Shown here one piece after another: positions 23,295 through 36,388 of a DNA stretch of 64,000 bases. The first letter of the stretch is position 1, and every line of letters starts with the position of its first letter. Source of the DNA: Dermatemys mawii. Lineage: Eukaryota > Chordata > Testudines > Dermatemydidae. Location of the stretch: positions 60,800,858-60,864,857 of the forward strand of contig ML677334.1 in the NCBI GenBank assembly GCA_007922305.1. Reading direction: 5' to 3'. Under the pieces are notes generated by a model. The model worked only from the letters and a program-made list of their open reading frames with translations. It did no database searches and was not told the origin of the DNA. The translations under genes were made by a program, and so were the position numbers.

Positions 23295-26200
23295 CAAATA
23301 ATGTATTCGCTGAAAAATTGCAGTTTTGGCCAAGCATAGATTCATTGGAGCAGAATGCCACCCCCGCTGCCAGGTGAATGCCTTAACTACCAGGCTATAG
23401 AGTCATTCTTACACTCACTGCCACACTCACTGCCACACAAAGGCCTTATCATGTCATTTATCATTTAGGTTATGATCCTGAAAGCCACAGTAGTGGACCC
23501 CTGCACTTGTACAAGCAGCCAGCACATTAGTAAATGGCAGGATTGAGGCCATTGACTTTACCAACTGTTCTTACACACTTCCTCTCTTTCTTTTTCTTTC
23601 CTTTCATTGCTTCCATTTTCCTTCCATCTGCTTCACTCTCTGCCTTTCAACTAACAGACATATAAGCCTTGATTTCAAATATACCACAGAGATTCCTGTT
23701 TTCTTGATCACACTGTAAAATTGTCTATGCACTTTTCACAGTAGCGATTCAGCTTCTGTCAGTGTTTGATCTGTTGGTTGGTTTGGCAGTCCATCTGGGA
23801 AATTGCCTAAATAGAGATTGCTTATGCTGAAGCTCTTTCCATCTGTAATACTGTAAACACTGTAGTTGTCATATCTTCTGCTTGTGATGCAAGGTTTGGT
23901 AGGACCCGGGCATACACTGATCCTAACATGCTGAGATGCATGAAATCATGTCTAAGGATCACCAAGGATGCAGAAAGGTGCTAAATACTATTGATGAAGC
24001 TGTGGCAGTGGAGGTTTTGAAGAAAGAATAAAACAAGGGTTAGCAAACAGTGGTAGGTGTCCTGCAAAGCTGTTTTTGTCACAATGATGAAGCACGTTCC
24101 AGTATCCACCTTGTGACATTCCTGTTAGTTATGGCTTGGTCCAGGAGTGCTTTAGAGCTTTCAGGAGCTTCTCCATATGTACACCGAAAAAGCAAGCCTC
24201 TCGCTACACACTGCGTTGCTGAACATGTCTTTCTCTCAGGAATTCCTTTTGGAGGCGGAGGGATTCATATTCACAGAGGATGCCAAAATGGAAGGTGTTG
24301 AAAACATAGAGGAAGGAAGAACCAAACTATTAAGAGGACTGGGGTGGTGGTGCAACCTCTGATGGGAATTTGAAGAGACTCAAACACAGACACATAATGA
24401 AAAAGGTAAGCAAGCATCTGCCCCATCCCATTAAACCAGGCTGATTTCCATCTTGTCTCTGTAGTACTGCTCTAATGTGGCCTTGGGGCAGAGGTACCCC
24501 GAGGAAATGCTTGTTCTGAGTGGCTGCTCTGAAAGGCTGATAGCTGTCTATCTTATGGAATGCACCTGGGGAGCTCATGATTCCTAGGACTATAAAAATG
24601 AGTCATGCTCCTTAACTAAGGACCTAAAATAGGGCAAGTGTTGTATTGAGCGAGAGTAGTGTTAGAAAGATCCAGTCACCTGGCCCATTTGCACTACAAG
24701 AGACCTACTCAAACAGGGAAATCTCCACATTAAGAGAGAACTATCAGAAAAGCTCTGACTGGGAGGCTGTACACAGGTTAGCCCTGAAGCCGCAAAACTC
24801 TGCTCATGACACCAGGCTTTGGTTTTTATAGCAGCTAGTAACTGTCATGTGACTGGTAGAACGCTATGGTAAACTGGCCTTATTTTCAGGCTTTTAACAA
24901 AACCTCACTTTTTACTGCTTTACCTGAATATTGAATGGGAGGCAGCAAGGAATTCAAAGAGAATAGAGAGATGACACTTCCTTTGTATCATCAACAGTTA
25001 AAATACTTCAGACAAGAAGACTTCAGCCTGGACGCAAGGCAGTGCAGCTCCTATTGACTTCAATGAAAGGTACAACTCTGTATCTCAGGGTGAATTTGGC
25101 TTGTGGGGCTGATATGTGCAAAGACAATTTGGTCTGATAAAACAGTCCAACCTTTTGTGGAGAGGACATTGACATGTCATTGCTTGCTTGATTATATCAG
25201 CCAGCTCCTGTCTCACTAATGCCAACTGGACCACACCACGTAAAGCAACCTCGTCCCCTATGGGAGCATTAGCTGTAAGCACCCAGTATGTACCAAATGA
25301 GTTTTGCATTCGTACATCAGCATTCTTTACTCATCTAGGGAGGATTCATCTGTCTGTTCCTTGCTCCTTGCTTCTTGCTTCTTGCCCCTACTGGGCTTCC
25401 ATCCATCCTCAGAACTGAAGTATGCCACAGCAGGCTCAGCAAGGCATAAAGTTATGTCCTTCACGAGTCTCCTCAGCTAACAACATCAAAATAAACTTTA
25501 TGTGGGGTATACTGTATATCCTGTCTGCTTAAAGGCTTTTTTCCTGTCTGTAGGAAGGCATTTTATATCCAAGGGGACAGGCATCCCCTGCCAGACAATG
25601 CAAAGCAGCCGCTCACCTTCCCCTCCATTTGGAGAAAGGAAGTAGAAGAGCTGCCAGCTAGAGAAGAGGAGGATAAACAAAACACATTATTTTGGCCCTA
25701 ATGTTCTAAAAATCTAATGATGGATGCAATACATTAGGGGCTTTATCCAGCAGTTTTACAAAAAAAGGTCAGTGCTGTTGTCAATATGTTGTACTGTTTA
25801 TCCATTTAGTTTAAATTGATATTTCTGTTGTTAGCTAAACTTCTCAACAAATAGTCCAAAAACTTGAGACTTGCATAATAATGAGGTTTAAGCAGTCCAC
25901 TTGTGGCAAGCATGAAGACCCTTTTCAGGTTGCCACCAATAATTTATGCCCTTTATTTAAATCTCATTTATATTTTACTTCTTGATTCCTCTAAGAGAAC
26001 CCCTCTATAACTCAGTAGTATGGAACAATATCCCCCCTGCTAAGAATATTCCTTCAAAGGGACTGCTGAATTGGTGTATATTATTCTGTTCCCATTTCTG
26101 GGGAATGATGAAGTTGAGGAAGGAGACTAATATTGTTAGAAAGAAACAAAAAAAGTTGATGGTGAGGAGGACAACTGAATTTCATCAACTCCCTGCCTCT

Positions 26201-26608
26201 GTATGCCCTCCAAAATTGCAATAGTTGACTATGCAGTTGTGCTATCCTGAGGATAAGTTTTTATTCAGGTGGAAAAAATGGGGTCTATGGAATTGCCTTG
26301 GAATCTTCTCACTGGGGTATGATGAACAAAGGCTAGATCTGGTCCGGAGATGTGCCAGAGTTAGACTTTAGCTCTGTGTCCCAGATCAGAACTTCCGCAA
26401 CATTCAGAAGAGGTTTGTGTTTGTGATCCAGGCTTTTTTGTCCAGCCACAGAGTTTGGGTCCAAGCTTCCTGTGTATTTTCATTTGAATCTATCTCTAAT
26501 TCTGAAAAAAAAAAGGTCGTGCACGTCAGCATTTGCGGCTAACAAGGTTTTATCAATACTTGCCAGCACATACTTGTTGCACTGTGACCCTTTTCTGGCA
26601 ACAAAAAT
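23295..26608. other. No gene recognised
   Basis: Contains short direct duplications (cactcactgccaca twice near 23407-23430; cttgcttctt repeats near 25365-25388). 23460-23560 and 25040-25090 show traces of palindromic remnants. Open frames are at most 83 codons and carry no known domain. Confidence 0.5.
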
Positions 26609-26872
26609 TACTGCATAACTCCAGGAGTGGGGACCGAACCCTAAGCCAAAGCCTGAACCCCACCATCCCAGGCAGAGGAACCAAAGACCAAGTGCTTCAT
26701 CCCTGCACAAGAGGCCTGTAACCTGGAGCCGAAGGTTGAGTCCCAGGTGGTAGAGCTCAGGCCTCAGCTTTGGCTCTTGTCCTAGTCAGTCTAACGTCAG
26801 CCCTACTAATTCCATTAAAACAGGGTTGTGTGACCCATTTTGAGGCCCTGACCCACAGTTTGAGAACCGCTG
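26609..26872 (+). mobile_element. hAT non-autonomous element, 3' part
   Basis: The right end, gacccacagtttgagaaccgctg, is the terminal repeat of a common reptile hAT group whose other end reads cagcggttctcaaac. The interior (cattaaaacagggttgtgtgacccattttgaggccctg) matches that group as I remember it. The 8-mer after the end is tgttacat. No left terminal repeat is visible, so the copy is truncated. Confidence 0.7.
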
Positions 26873-28999
26873 TGTTACATCACATATCTGTTTGGTAGCA
26901 TATTGTAGTAGGTCACTGTAAACTTTCTCTGTATGAGTCTAGCATCCAGGCATCTCCCACCAGATCACAGGCACAAGGCAGTCTGTCTTCCCTTAAGATC
27001 ACGTTGTGGACTATATGCATTAATCTTGTTTGTAAAAAATAGTTTCTTCATGGTGGTTCTTTGCTGCAGCCAAACTTCTCCAAAATGTGAATGTATATGG
27101 AGCAACAGTAGATATGCATTTTGCCTCATAAACCAGAGATGATACATGGCACTCAAATGATTGAACTCTTTTCTGAGGGTTCCTTCAGATGTTCCCTACA
27201 TCCAGGTGGATAGTTCTGTGTCATTATTAGTAGCAAGGTGTTTCAATCATCTGTTATTTCTCAATTTGTTTGGCAGAGTAAATCAATGTTATGAAGCATT
27301 GCTGTTATCTGCTCAGAATGATGGAGAGCTTTCAACTCCTACACATTTCTTTTGTTTTATCTAAAAACAATCTTATTTAGAGCCTTATCCTTGGAAGTTA
27401 ATGGGAGACTTTCCATTAACTTCAATGAGCTTTACATCAGGATCTTATATAGAGTTGAAATGAAGAAGAAAAGTCAAGGAGGGTCAAAAAGAAAACTTGC
27501 AGTTGCCTAACAAGCAACATAATTGCTAGAGTATTGAAAGGGTTAAGATTGTAACTAAGCTAGCAAGATACTTTGACCCAGGGAATGAGGTGTTATTGTC
27601 GGGAATTTCTTGTAATTAATTGTAGACGGGTTGAACTGCTGGATGCCAACCTGCCAGAACTCATCATGGTTCCAACACTTATGCTGGGCATAATCTGTGG
27701 TGAGGTCTGGTTGGTGATGGTGAGCTGGAAACTTTTTTTGCCCTGCACCTATGTTCTGGTATCAATGCAGGGCCACAACAAATATTTTAAAAGACTAACA
27801 TGCATAAGCGTGCATATTGTGACTTGGTGTAAGCACAGAGTGGGGTCTTTTTTCTTTAGCAGAGGAATGCAGTAGTTTATTTCCCTTCAGTGAATACAAC
27901 TGTAGTTTGACACCCGAAGATGCCACGTTAGCCCAAGAATTCATTACTCTTCAGCAGAAATAATCATTTGAAATGATCTTATTCTATTGTGATGTTTTGC
28001 TTCAGCAATGCTGTTATCAAACAACCCCTGAAATGCAGCAACCAAGCTGCACTAGCAAATGTCTTGTCTTCAAATTCTCTCCATTAACCCCATTATACTG
28101 GGTAGGACTCTTTGGTGTACAAAGTATTCACTGATAAATCAATGGGACTACCTAAAAATACATAGTAATAACATTTGCTATTTGTTAGAATTATGAAATG
28201 ACTTATTATGAATGCTGGGCTCAGTTAGAGATTGGCTATTCTTGATGTCACAGCCATGCCAATAATGTCCAGTAAATCCATGGGGCTCACTATTTCCGTA
28301 TTATGTATAAATTCCATTTCATGACAGCAATAATACATTCCAGGCGGTGTATTTCAGGGTGATAATTATACTTCTTGGGTGGTTAAAGTTACTCCACCTT
28401 AGCTGTGTGAAAAAATTTGCACCGCTGGCAAAAATGGTAAAATTTCCTGGTTTCCATGTGTTAAAAAAAGGGGGAGCGGAAAGGAATCTTTGCCATATTT
28501 CAGTTGGAGGGTGGCTGAATAAGAGAAGAATAAGAAATGAATATAGTCTTCAGGATATGGCCCATGCTGAAATGTCTTGGTGAGATTCAGGTAACATATC
28601 AGTCGACCTTTATCTAGTAGGAATTATTACATGACTGTGCCTGATCTGTGAGAGAATGTTATTTAGGAGAAAGCAATCTGGATCAAGAAGCTGGGGTACA
28701 AGCCGACAAAGGCTTCTGTCTGTTGCTAATTTTGGAGGGGAATAGTCTAATAATATGTCCTCTCCACTATTTTCTCGTCACAAAGAACTCCTAAATAAAG
28801 GTGGTATGGCTGTGTGTCATAGCCAATAGTGATATTATAGCATCTCATGTGTTTTCTTGTGGTTATATAGTCTGATCCATGAGGGACAAGGTCATGAAAG
28901 GATGTCTCATAGGAATATATGGGTTCCCACTGAAGACTTGGCTTGACACTTGGTCCTTTTTTAAACCATTTTTCTGCATGCGTTTTTCTCAAAGTGTTT
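26873..28999. other. No gene recognised; one stretch resembles a conserved non-coding element
   Basis: 27363-27450 carries a palindromic remnant (gttaatgggagac/cattaacttcaatgag). 28285-28480 is repeat-free, balanced in composition and lacks CpG decay, which is the look of a conserved non-coding element, but only alignment could show this. Confidence 0.4.
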
Positions 29000-30205
29000 A
29001 TTAACCTGTATTGATAATTTCTCTCCATTCAGGTGTGTCCTTGGCCTTATCTTTGAAGTTGTCAATATTTATGTTGCATGAGTTGAGATTCTGCATAAGG
29101 GTGTCTTTGAAGCATTTATGTTGACTGTCCTTTCTGCACTTTCTGAGTTTTAGCTCATCATAAAGGACTTTTTTATTGGAAGCCTATTATCACCTATTTT
29201 GATAACATGACCTGTTCATCTAATAAGCTTTAATAATCATTGCCTCTATGCCTGTTGCTTTTGCTTTCTCAAGGATGTTAATGTTTGTCATGGTTTCTTG
29301 CTAAAGGACCTTCAGAACAGAGTGAAGACAGCACATATGACATTTTTCAAGTTGCTTGGAGTATCTGCAGGAAACTGTCCATGTTTCACACCCATATAAA
29401 AGGGATCTTATTACTGCTGCATTATGTATCACCAGTCTTGTTGACAGTTTGATAGTATGCTGGGTGTTCATCCTATGGTGAAGACTTCTGAAAGTATGGC
29501 TTGCCACGAAACTGTCACTTGAGCTGGTCTTGCTATGCTATGTAAGAAGTGATGGACATTCTTTAGTTTTATATCATCGGAGGCGATGTTTGGCTCAGTG
29601 GTAGTAGTTGATAGGGCTGATTGGAAGAGGACTTCATTTTTTTCCAGGCTCATGGTGAGTACAAGCTGTTTAGTTGCTTCTGAGAACTTGCCAAAGTTAA
29701 GCTGTAGTCACTTTCACTATGACTAAGTAAAGCACAGTTATCTGCAAAAAGGGTTTCACATAGGAGTTCCTCAAGGACTGGAAGCCCTTAGAGACTGAAG
29801 AATTTCCCATCAGTTCTATACCTTATGTTAATGCCCTTTTGAAGATTGTGAGTTTCAGAATTCAGAACAGCTGAGAAGAAGAAAACAAAGAGGAATGGTG
29901 TCAGAACAAAGCCTTATTTCATCTAATTAGATACAGGGAATAGTTCAGAGAGGCCACCATTTGAGAGTATTTGACCAGTCATTTCTTTATATAATTGGAG
30001 CGTGATGTTAATGAATTTGATAGAGCATCCAAAATTGTCTTGAATTTTCAAGAGACCACATCTAGTCACAGCTGAAATGCTTCTATTAGATCAATGAAGA
30101 CAGCATATATTTCCATATTTTGTTCAATGCATTTTTCCTGAATCTATCTCAATGAAAATCATGTCTGTGGTGCTCTGACCTGATTTAAATCCACAAAGGT
30201 GGTAG
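29000..30205 (-). pseudogene. Non-LTR retrotransposon reverse transcriptase, antisense, decayed
   Basis: On the minus strand, RT blocks occur in order from right to left: CGFKSGQSTTDMIF near 30160-30205, a FGCSIKF block, IRYRTDGKFF near 29800-29825, LFADNCAL at 29731-29751 and LLYGCETWT around 29376-29405, then the C-terminal KAKATGIEAMIIKA and KVLYDELKLRK blocks to about 29030. The order matches the RT plus C-terminal region of a LINE, but the wording differs from CR1. The catalytic FADD box reads FADN here, a lost aspartate, and there are many stops and frameshifts. I do not assign the clade (RTE-like or L2-like are options). There is no tail or target duplication I can define. Confidence 0.82.
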
Positions 30206-30282
30206 GGAGGAGGAGGAACAGCAAGGTGTTGGAGTCTCATGGGAAGGGACAAAAGGAGAAACAACAGGCCACCCAATAGTGC

Positions 30283-30972
30283 TGTGATGGATGGATGTAC
30301 CAGCCTTGAAAGGGCTAATGAGCCTGAGAAGGGGGCCAATTAGCTTGGTAGGCCACACCTGCGGGGAATTAGGCTGGATAAGTAACCCTTGACTGGGAAG
30401 AGGGCCCATCTGAGAAGGAACAGATGGGTCTATTATAAAGCCAAAGAGTTGGCAGCAGATGGGCATTGCAGTGTAGTGGCCTGCAGCCTCACACTAGCTG
30501 TAGAGAATGAAAGGAGTAAATCAGTAGGAGAATAGAAACCCTGGCTCTGATGGAAGGGTGTACTCAGAGCCTGATAAAGTCAAAGTAAAAGCAGCCCAGG
30601 GAAACAGTAGTGAGGTTTGGAACTGTACAGACCTTGGCTGCTCATTGTAGAGTCCTTGAGCTGGAACCTGGAGTAGTGGGTGGGCCCACTTGAGTTGGAA
30701 CCTGGACAGTGGGGAAGTGGCAGAGTCAGGGTAGGGGAACTGAAGACTGCCTGGGACAATTCATCCTGTGAGACTTTGGCACCTTGGAAAGGGAGGACTA
30801 TGATAATCTGGCTGGAGGACCAAGTCACAACGAGAGAGCACCCAGAGTTGCAGAGACAGTGAGTGGTGACAAGGTGCATGAATGAGCAGTGGAAGGGTTG
30901 TTGGATGTGAGTAGAGCTAATCCCTAGAGTAACCAGGAGGAGGTGACCCTAGTGATTAGTGTACCCGTGACA
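30283..30972 (+). mobile_element. LTR-like element of a second family (690 bp)
   Basis: Begins tgtgatggatgg and ends cccgtgaca, so TG...CA ends are present. Internal blocks (agcccagggaaacagtag, ctggaacctggagtagtggg, agcacccagagttgcagag) belong to a reptile LTR-like family that I recall. The module ggaacctggagtagtgggtgggccc resembles ggagcccggagtagagggcgggccc in the two 658-bp elements. The flanking tetranucleotides gtgc and atat do not match, so no target duplication survives. Confidence 0.65.
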
Positions 30973-31857
30973 ATATGGAAGAGAAATCCTTGTGGTTTAT
31001 TACAGCATCACATATACAGTATCACAGATTTACACAGTGATTTACAAGTATATAGTACCATTTTCTTTGGATGGAAGGGCTTGCAGGCAGGTAGGCAAGA
31101 TACAGGATGAGAAACTGTGGATGCGCAAGACAAGGTACAAATCAGATAAAAGAGGGTATAGAGATTACTGATAAAGAGCGCAAAGTAAGAAGGATTCCTA
31201 AAGAGGATGGGTGTTAAGGCAGGATTTGGGAAGGGAAATAGAAGGTGGCTGGAGGAAGAAAAGCAGGAAGCTATTCCAAATGCAGAGGCCAGAATAAGTG
31301 AAAACATGTAAACTCTGATATCCTGTTGTCACATGTGCCATAGTCATGCTATACTGGCAGTACTGGGGATGGAAGGTGAGAAGCCACAGGAAGGGGTAAG
31401 GAGGGTGGCTGGTGGATTCTCTCAGGTTTCCCCAACACAATAGGCAGGTATCGTCAGTGTCCTATGATGTGATAGAAGGCAAATGTGACTGACTATTCCC
31501 AGTATCAGCAACTGTGTAGGCAGCACCAGCAGCAATAAATATTCAGTTGGTGGTCGTAAAGGGCCATATCCTCCACTGGTGTAAACTGGCAGAGCACCAT
31601 TGCTGATTTACACCAGTAGGAGATCAGGTCCATAGAGGCATTATCATGTGGTTTGGGAAGTATGTTTAGATGTTGCCAGTGATTCAGAACCTCAGTTAGT
31701 CCAAAATGATGCTCAAAATGATGGACAGGCCCAGTTTTATATTATATCTCAATTGATCAGTCTGATTGGTAAATCAATTCAATATGCAAACCAGTTTGCA
31801 TAGCTCCTTTGTTCATTCATGTCTTGTCTGCATTTGAAACGTGATAGTGGCTGCTGT
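30973..31857. other. Unassigned; purine-rich, possibly an old repeat
   Basis: 31190-31440 is purine-rich and reads like a decayed dispersed repeat. 31558-31634 is a fold-back remnant (catatcctccactggtgtaaactgg paired with tttacaccagtaggagatcagg). Confidence 0.45.
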
Positions 31858-32082
31858 AGGGCTTCAGTGTAGACACTACCTACACTAACAGAAGGGGTTC
31901 TCCTGTCAGCATAGGCCTCTCCAGGAGCTGGTAGTTAAGTCGACAGAAGAATTTTCCCATCAACCTAGCTCTGTCTACAAGAGGGGCTAGGTCAGCTTAC
32001 CTATGCCGCTCATAGATGTGGTTTTTCACACCAATGAGCAACATAGCTATGCTAATGTGAGATCCAAGTGTAGACTAACCCT
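31858..32082. mobile_element. Harbinger-like miniature element
   Basis: Left end agggcttcagtgtagac and right end gtgtagactaaccct are imperfect inverted repeats. The interior has shared family phrases (gggctaggtcagcttacctatgcc, tttttcacaccaatgagcaacatagctatgc). No clear duplication. Confidence 0.65.
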
Positions 32083-32776
32083 CAAATTTTCCCTCACAAA
32101 AGAACACTGAATGGGACAGCTTGATTAAATTATGGTTTCCAGTTCTGTGGAAAGGGAAGTTTCAGAAGTTAGTGTGCAAGTGGATCCTTCTTTTTTATAA
32201 CTCGATAATACGTACAAGTTGGTGATTAACACTTTTGCTTCATGTTAGCCCTCAGCATGTGGACCTTATTGCCTCATCAAACATACAACAGCACAGCTGG
32301 CTTTTATCAATGAAACAGCGCAGTTTGACAACCAGTAAGAAACATTGTTTGCTAGCAGAAATAATCCGTTTTCCTTACACTCACCCCTGAAAAAAGCCTG
32401 GACAAAAATGTATGGCTCTATCTCTATGATTCTAGTATCTCATATCTGTAAATCAGGGCCATTATGGTGTCATGACAGTGCACAAAATATATTGGTGTAG
32501 AGTGAGGACCACTACTGTTTCTCCAAGTGGATTTAAATCTGTTCTGTCTTGAAGAAAGGATGACTGTAGATTTGAGGCTTATTATAGAAGCTGTGTGTGC
32601 ACTAACATGGAATTCCTTGAAAGAGTAATTAATTAGTTTCTTCTCCTTAAGACCCACTTCCTCCATCAGGCCCAGAGATACAATAAATTATTCTAGCATA
32701 AAGATATAATAATCTAAAGTGACCTCATCCCCTGACCTTTCAAAGCATCTTCCCTTTCTGTATCTACCCTCTAGAT

Positions 32777-33101
32777 CAGGGATTGCAACTTTTGGCACGT
32801 GGCCCATCAGGGTAAGCCCCTTGGTGGGTTGGGCCAGTTTGTTTACTGGCTGTGTCCACAGGTTCGGCCAATCACAGCTCCCACTGGCCACAGTTCGCCA
32901 TCCTACGCCAATGGGGGCTGCAGGAAGTGGTGCGGGTTGAGGGATGCCACTTCCTACAGTCCTCATTGGCTTGGAGCAGCGAATTGTGGCCAGTGGGAGC
33001 TGCGATTGGCCAAACCTGTGGATGCAGCTGGGAAACAAACTGGCCTGGCCATCCAGGGGGCTGGCCCTGGTGGGCCGTGTGATAAAGGTTGCCGATTCCT
33101 G
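32777..33101. mobile_element. Palindromic hAT miniature element (325 bp)
   Basis: The two halves are inverted copies: gcaacttttggcacgtggccc near the left matches gggccgtgtgataaaggttgc at the right. The inner arms ggttcggccaatcacagctcccactggccacag and its complement near 32970-33020 also pair. Ends are cagggattgcaa and gccgattcctg. The flanking 8-mers are ctctagat and agctagac, decayed (5 of 8) but both with central TA. Confidence 0.85.
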
Positions 33102-33375
33102 AGCTAGACTGTAAGATCTTCTGAGCAGATACTGTCTTGATGCACATGCTTGACTGTTAACATTATCTGGAGTTAAAGCTGTGATGGAATGGCACGGTAT
33201 GTGGACAATAATATTAGGATGCAGCTGTAAGCGTCGTCATGCTGTTGTGGGGAGTTATTTTGTGAAACACGGTGGCTCTTTTATAAGATGTCCATGCTGT
33301 CACATCTTTCCTGTTCATAAACTAATTCACACTGCAGCCATAAGGACCTGATCTAATTCTCACTGAAATCGATTA

Positions 33376-33626
33376 AAACAACAAGGAGTCCGGAGGCATA
33401 TTAAAGACTAACAGATTTATTTGGGCATAAGCTTTCATGGGTAAAAAATGTATATTTTTACCAGTATATATTTTTGCCTGTATTTGTAATTTTCACTCCA
33501 TGCATCAGAAGAAGGTTTTTTTATCCATGAAAGCTTATGCTCAAATACATCTGTTAGTCTTTAAGGTGCCACAAGACTCTTCGTTGTTTCTGTGGATTCA
33601 GACTAACCCTGCTATCCCTCTGATAC
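33376..33626 (+). mobile_element. Penelope-like element, 3' end with inverted partial terminal repeat
   Basis: The right part (33472-33626) reads ...ttttcactccatgcatcagaagaagg..., then gaaagcttatgctcaaatacatctgttagtctttaaggtgccac, and ends agactaaccctgctatccctctgata. I recognise this as the 3' end of a turtle element whose upstream part codes for a GIY-YIG endonuclease, the hallmark of Penelope-like retroelements. The left part (33376-33445) is an inverted copy of the inner portion (acaacaaggagtccgg..., aagcttt), without the terminal 25 bp. An inverted partial terminal repeat at the 5' end is typical of this class. Flanks share gaaatc (left gaaatcgattaaaa, right gaaatcaacggaa), a possible decayed duplication. 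Confidence 0.72.
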
Positions 33627-36388
33627 GGAAATCAACGGAAGTCTTTCCATGAGATTGGGCTCTTACTCTAGGATGAACAGGTGTATTTCAAATTTCAGTA
33701 AACATATCTCAACTGTTCTGAACAGAGGGGGTTGTTTCAACCCCCCATCTCCTCCACATCTGCCCCCTTCCTTTTTTTCTCTTGTTTAGGCTTTTAAGTC
33801 AAACACTGAGTGTGACTAATGATGGCAGAGATTATTAGGAGTATAAAGTTCAAGAGCTAGGCTATTTATTTGTTTAAGAAAGTTGTTTTCCGAGTGTCTC
33901 TCTCTCTCTCTCCAGACGCATGCTTAAACAGAAATATTTCAGCATAGCAGGCCGTTGAATATTGTTTTGACAGCAAAGATGGCTTGTAAACAGCAGGGAA
34001 AGGAAGGGGAAACGTTCATTGTTCTTAAAATTAATTCCATTTTCATGCAATCTGTTCTCATCGCACTGGTGTGGGAGGAAATGCCTCATGTGCTGCTGAG
34101 AAGACTCTTTGTAACTCCGAATAAATCTAATTGGGTGAACAATCCCCTGCTCCTCTCCCCACAAATTAGAATTTGAAGTTGGGTTCTGACCACCAAATTT
34201 GGCAAACGCTAAACTGAACCCATACTTCCATCACTGGAGCAAGGATGGAGTCTAGAAAATAGGACTTTTCCAGGCCTGAGTCAGAAAGTGCTGATGTTTG
34301 TGACAAGATATCACATATGCATGCTGTCACATTTCATTATCAAGACACCAGGTTGTGGAGTTACATCAGCTACGAATCTGGCTCAATAAGGCTGCTAAGC
34401 CCACACACTCCAGAGTTTGGGCTCAGCTCAGCAGGGCAAAAATCCTCCCCTAGACATACATATAGAATTCCCATGGATTTAGTCAGTGGAATTACGTAGG
34501 CATATCTGAGGTTAGAATCTGGCCCACTGTCTTCAAGTAGATTTAATGCTAGCCACGGGGAATGTTCACTGGTTTCTGCTTTAGGTTGTTTGCTTTCCAG
34601 CTAGCTTGTAAAATTTGAAGTGCATAATAGTCATTCATCAGAACAAATGAGCACCCTCAGATGTGGTAAACGTACACCTCAGTGGAACAAAAATCGATCT
34701 TATTTAGTAGCCTACATTCAGCTGAATCTGACTATTCTCTTTTAAAGCACCTCTGCGCTTGATTATTACGTTGTAATTTTGTAGCAAAGTTTCTGAGAAA
34801 GGGGATAATGTTTGCCTCCATTATTTTTTTAAAAATAATATTCTGCCCGATGAATGTATTAACTTTTATGAGGGCAATTGTTTTGCCAAAATGATGATCT
34901 TCTGTTTTCTTTCTTTGAAAATTGATTGTAATTGAAAAAAAAGATTTTTCATTTTGTTACACTTCTCTCCCCTCAGAGAACAGCATTGTTTTTCTCGATT
35001 ATTTTCCAGTTCAGTCCATTTATATCATGTTCCTCCTCCACTTCCCTACGGCACTAAGTACAGTCAGGGGTTAGTTAAGGAAAGTTTGTTTGTCCAATTT
35101 CTGATTTAAAAAAAGTTGGAATTCTTGTTCTTAATGGATTGATTGCCAGATTATTTTTTTAATATTTCAGCACTTGCTTCCTGTTTTCAGAATCAGCCAC
35201 TCAAATATAGACCTAGAAACCAGAGTGCCTAAATTAGTCTGAATAGTTAGAGCAATAACAGCTCTATCAGACTGCAGGTGTCACAATGTGCACAGACAGA
35301 AAACAGGAGGCCGTCTTAGTGAACCCAAAGAAATCTTTTTTAGCAGAGTTCATATTTCTGAGCTCATGAGGTCAGACCATCAGACTATAGAAAAGCAGCT
35401 GACACTATGATATTGAAGGCTCCAGTGGTTTTCCTGCAGGAATAGATGGATGACCTGGTTGTTTCATACTGCTGACTTTGTCAATTAAAACAGCAAAGTA
35501 AAAACTGGTTTTCCTCATGTGGGTTTCTTTTTAATGTGATTTTCCTTGTCATCAAACCTATTTGTAGGCATTTTTTCACCCTCAACCTTCAATTTGCTTA
35601 AAAGTCTCTGCATTTCTGACTTTTCCCATTGCAGTTGTCAGAGTACAGTGTGTCTAGAGCTCATATGGCCTGACAGCATTTATGTCATCTATAATTTTTG
35701 AAAGAATAGCAGAATTAATTTGAGATGGGTCCAAGCTGCACCATTAAGATCCAGCTCTGGGTTTCTAATTCAGGCCCCCAAAGTTTAAAGGGAGTCAGGA
35801 TCCTGGTTTGGCACATTAGACAGAGAATTTCTAATCATAAAATTCAGACCTGTGGTTGATGGTAGATTTCAGAATCACTGCCCAAAAATGTGGGGGTGTT
35901 TTGGATCAGGATTCCAATCACTGGAATGTAATGTATTGTGCAAATATTTTGAAGGCTTTAGATTGCATATGGAAACAGAATGGCCCAACGGCAATGCTTG
36001 AATTGGGAAGGGATCTGTTGGGGTCCATGTAGTTACACCATATGACCCCCAAAAGCTGGGCATATGAATGTAACCCCTTTCATATAAGCACTGCCCAGGA
36101 GATTGACCATAGGCAATAAGGTTACATGTAACTATAAAGAATGAGAACTGCCACCACTGACCCCCAAGAATACTTTTTTGATATGGTGCACAAATCGGAA
36201 AGAAGACATTGGATAAGACATTGGATTCTTTATTAAATACAAGAAGATGCCAATACAAAATTAAGGTTGAATTTAACTCAAGGTTAATGTGCCGTTCTAC
36301 TTTGCCAAAGGACTTCATAGAATTCCTTGTGTGTTGTGTCTCAAGGATTTTCAGAGCAAATTCACTCAGTTTACAATAATGGGGAGAA
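33627..36388. other. No gene recognised; candidate conserved non-coding stretches
   Basis: 33890-33912 is a short (TC)n tract. 33960-34170 and 34590-34960 look single-copy, rich in homeodomain-like taat/atta words and low in repeat debris. 35875-36414 (minus) is the longest open frame of the window, 179 codons, but has no domain, signal or coding-like composition that I recognise and runs into the SINE at 36389, so I do not call a gene. Confidence 0.45.

Noticed and set aside
32688..33147. Overlapping open frames on both strands (up to 116 codons)
   Set aside because: They are mirror readings of a palindromic hAT miniature element.
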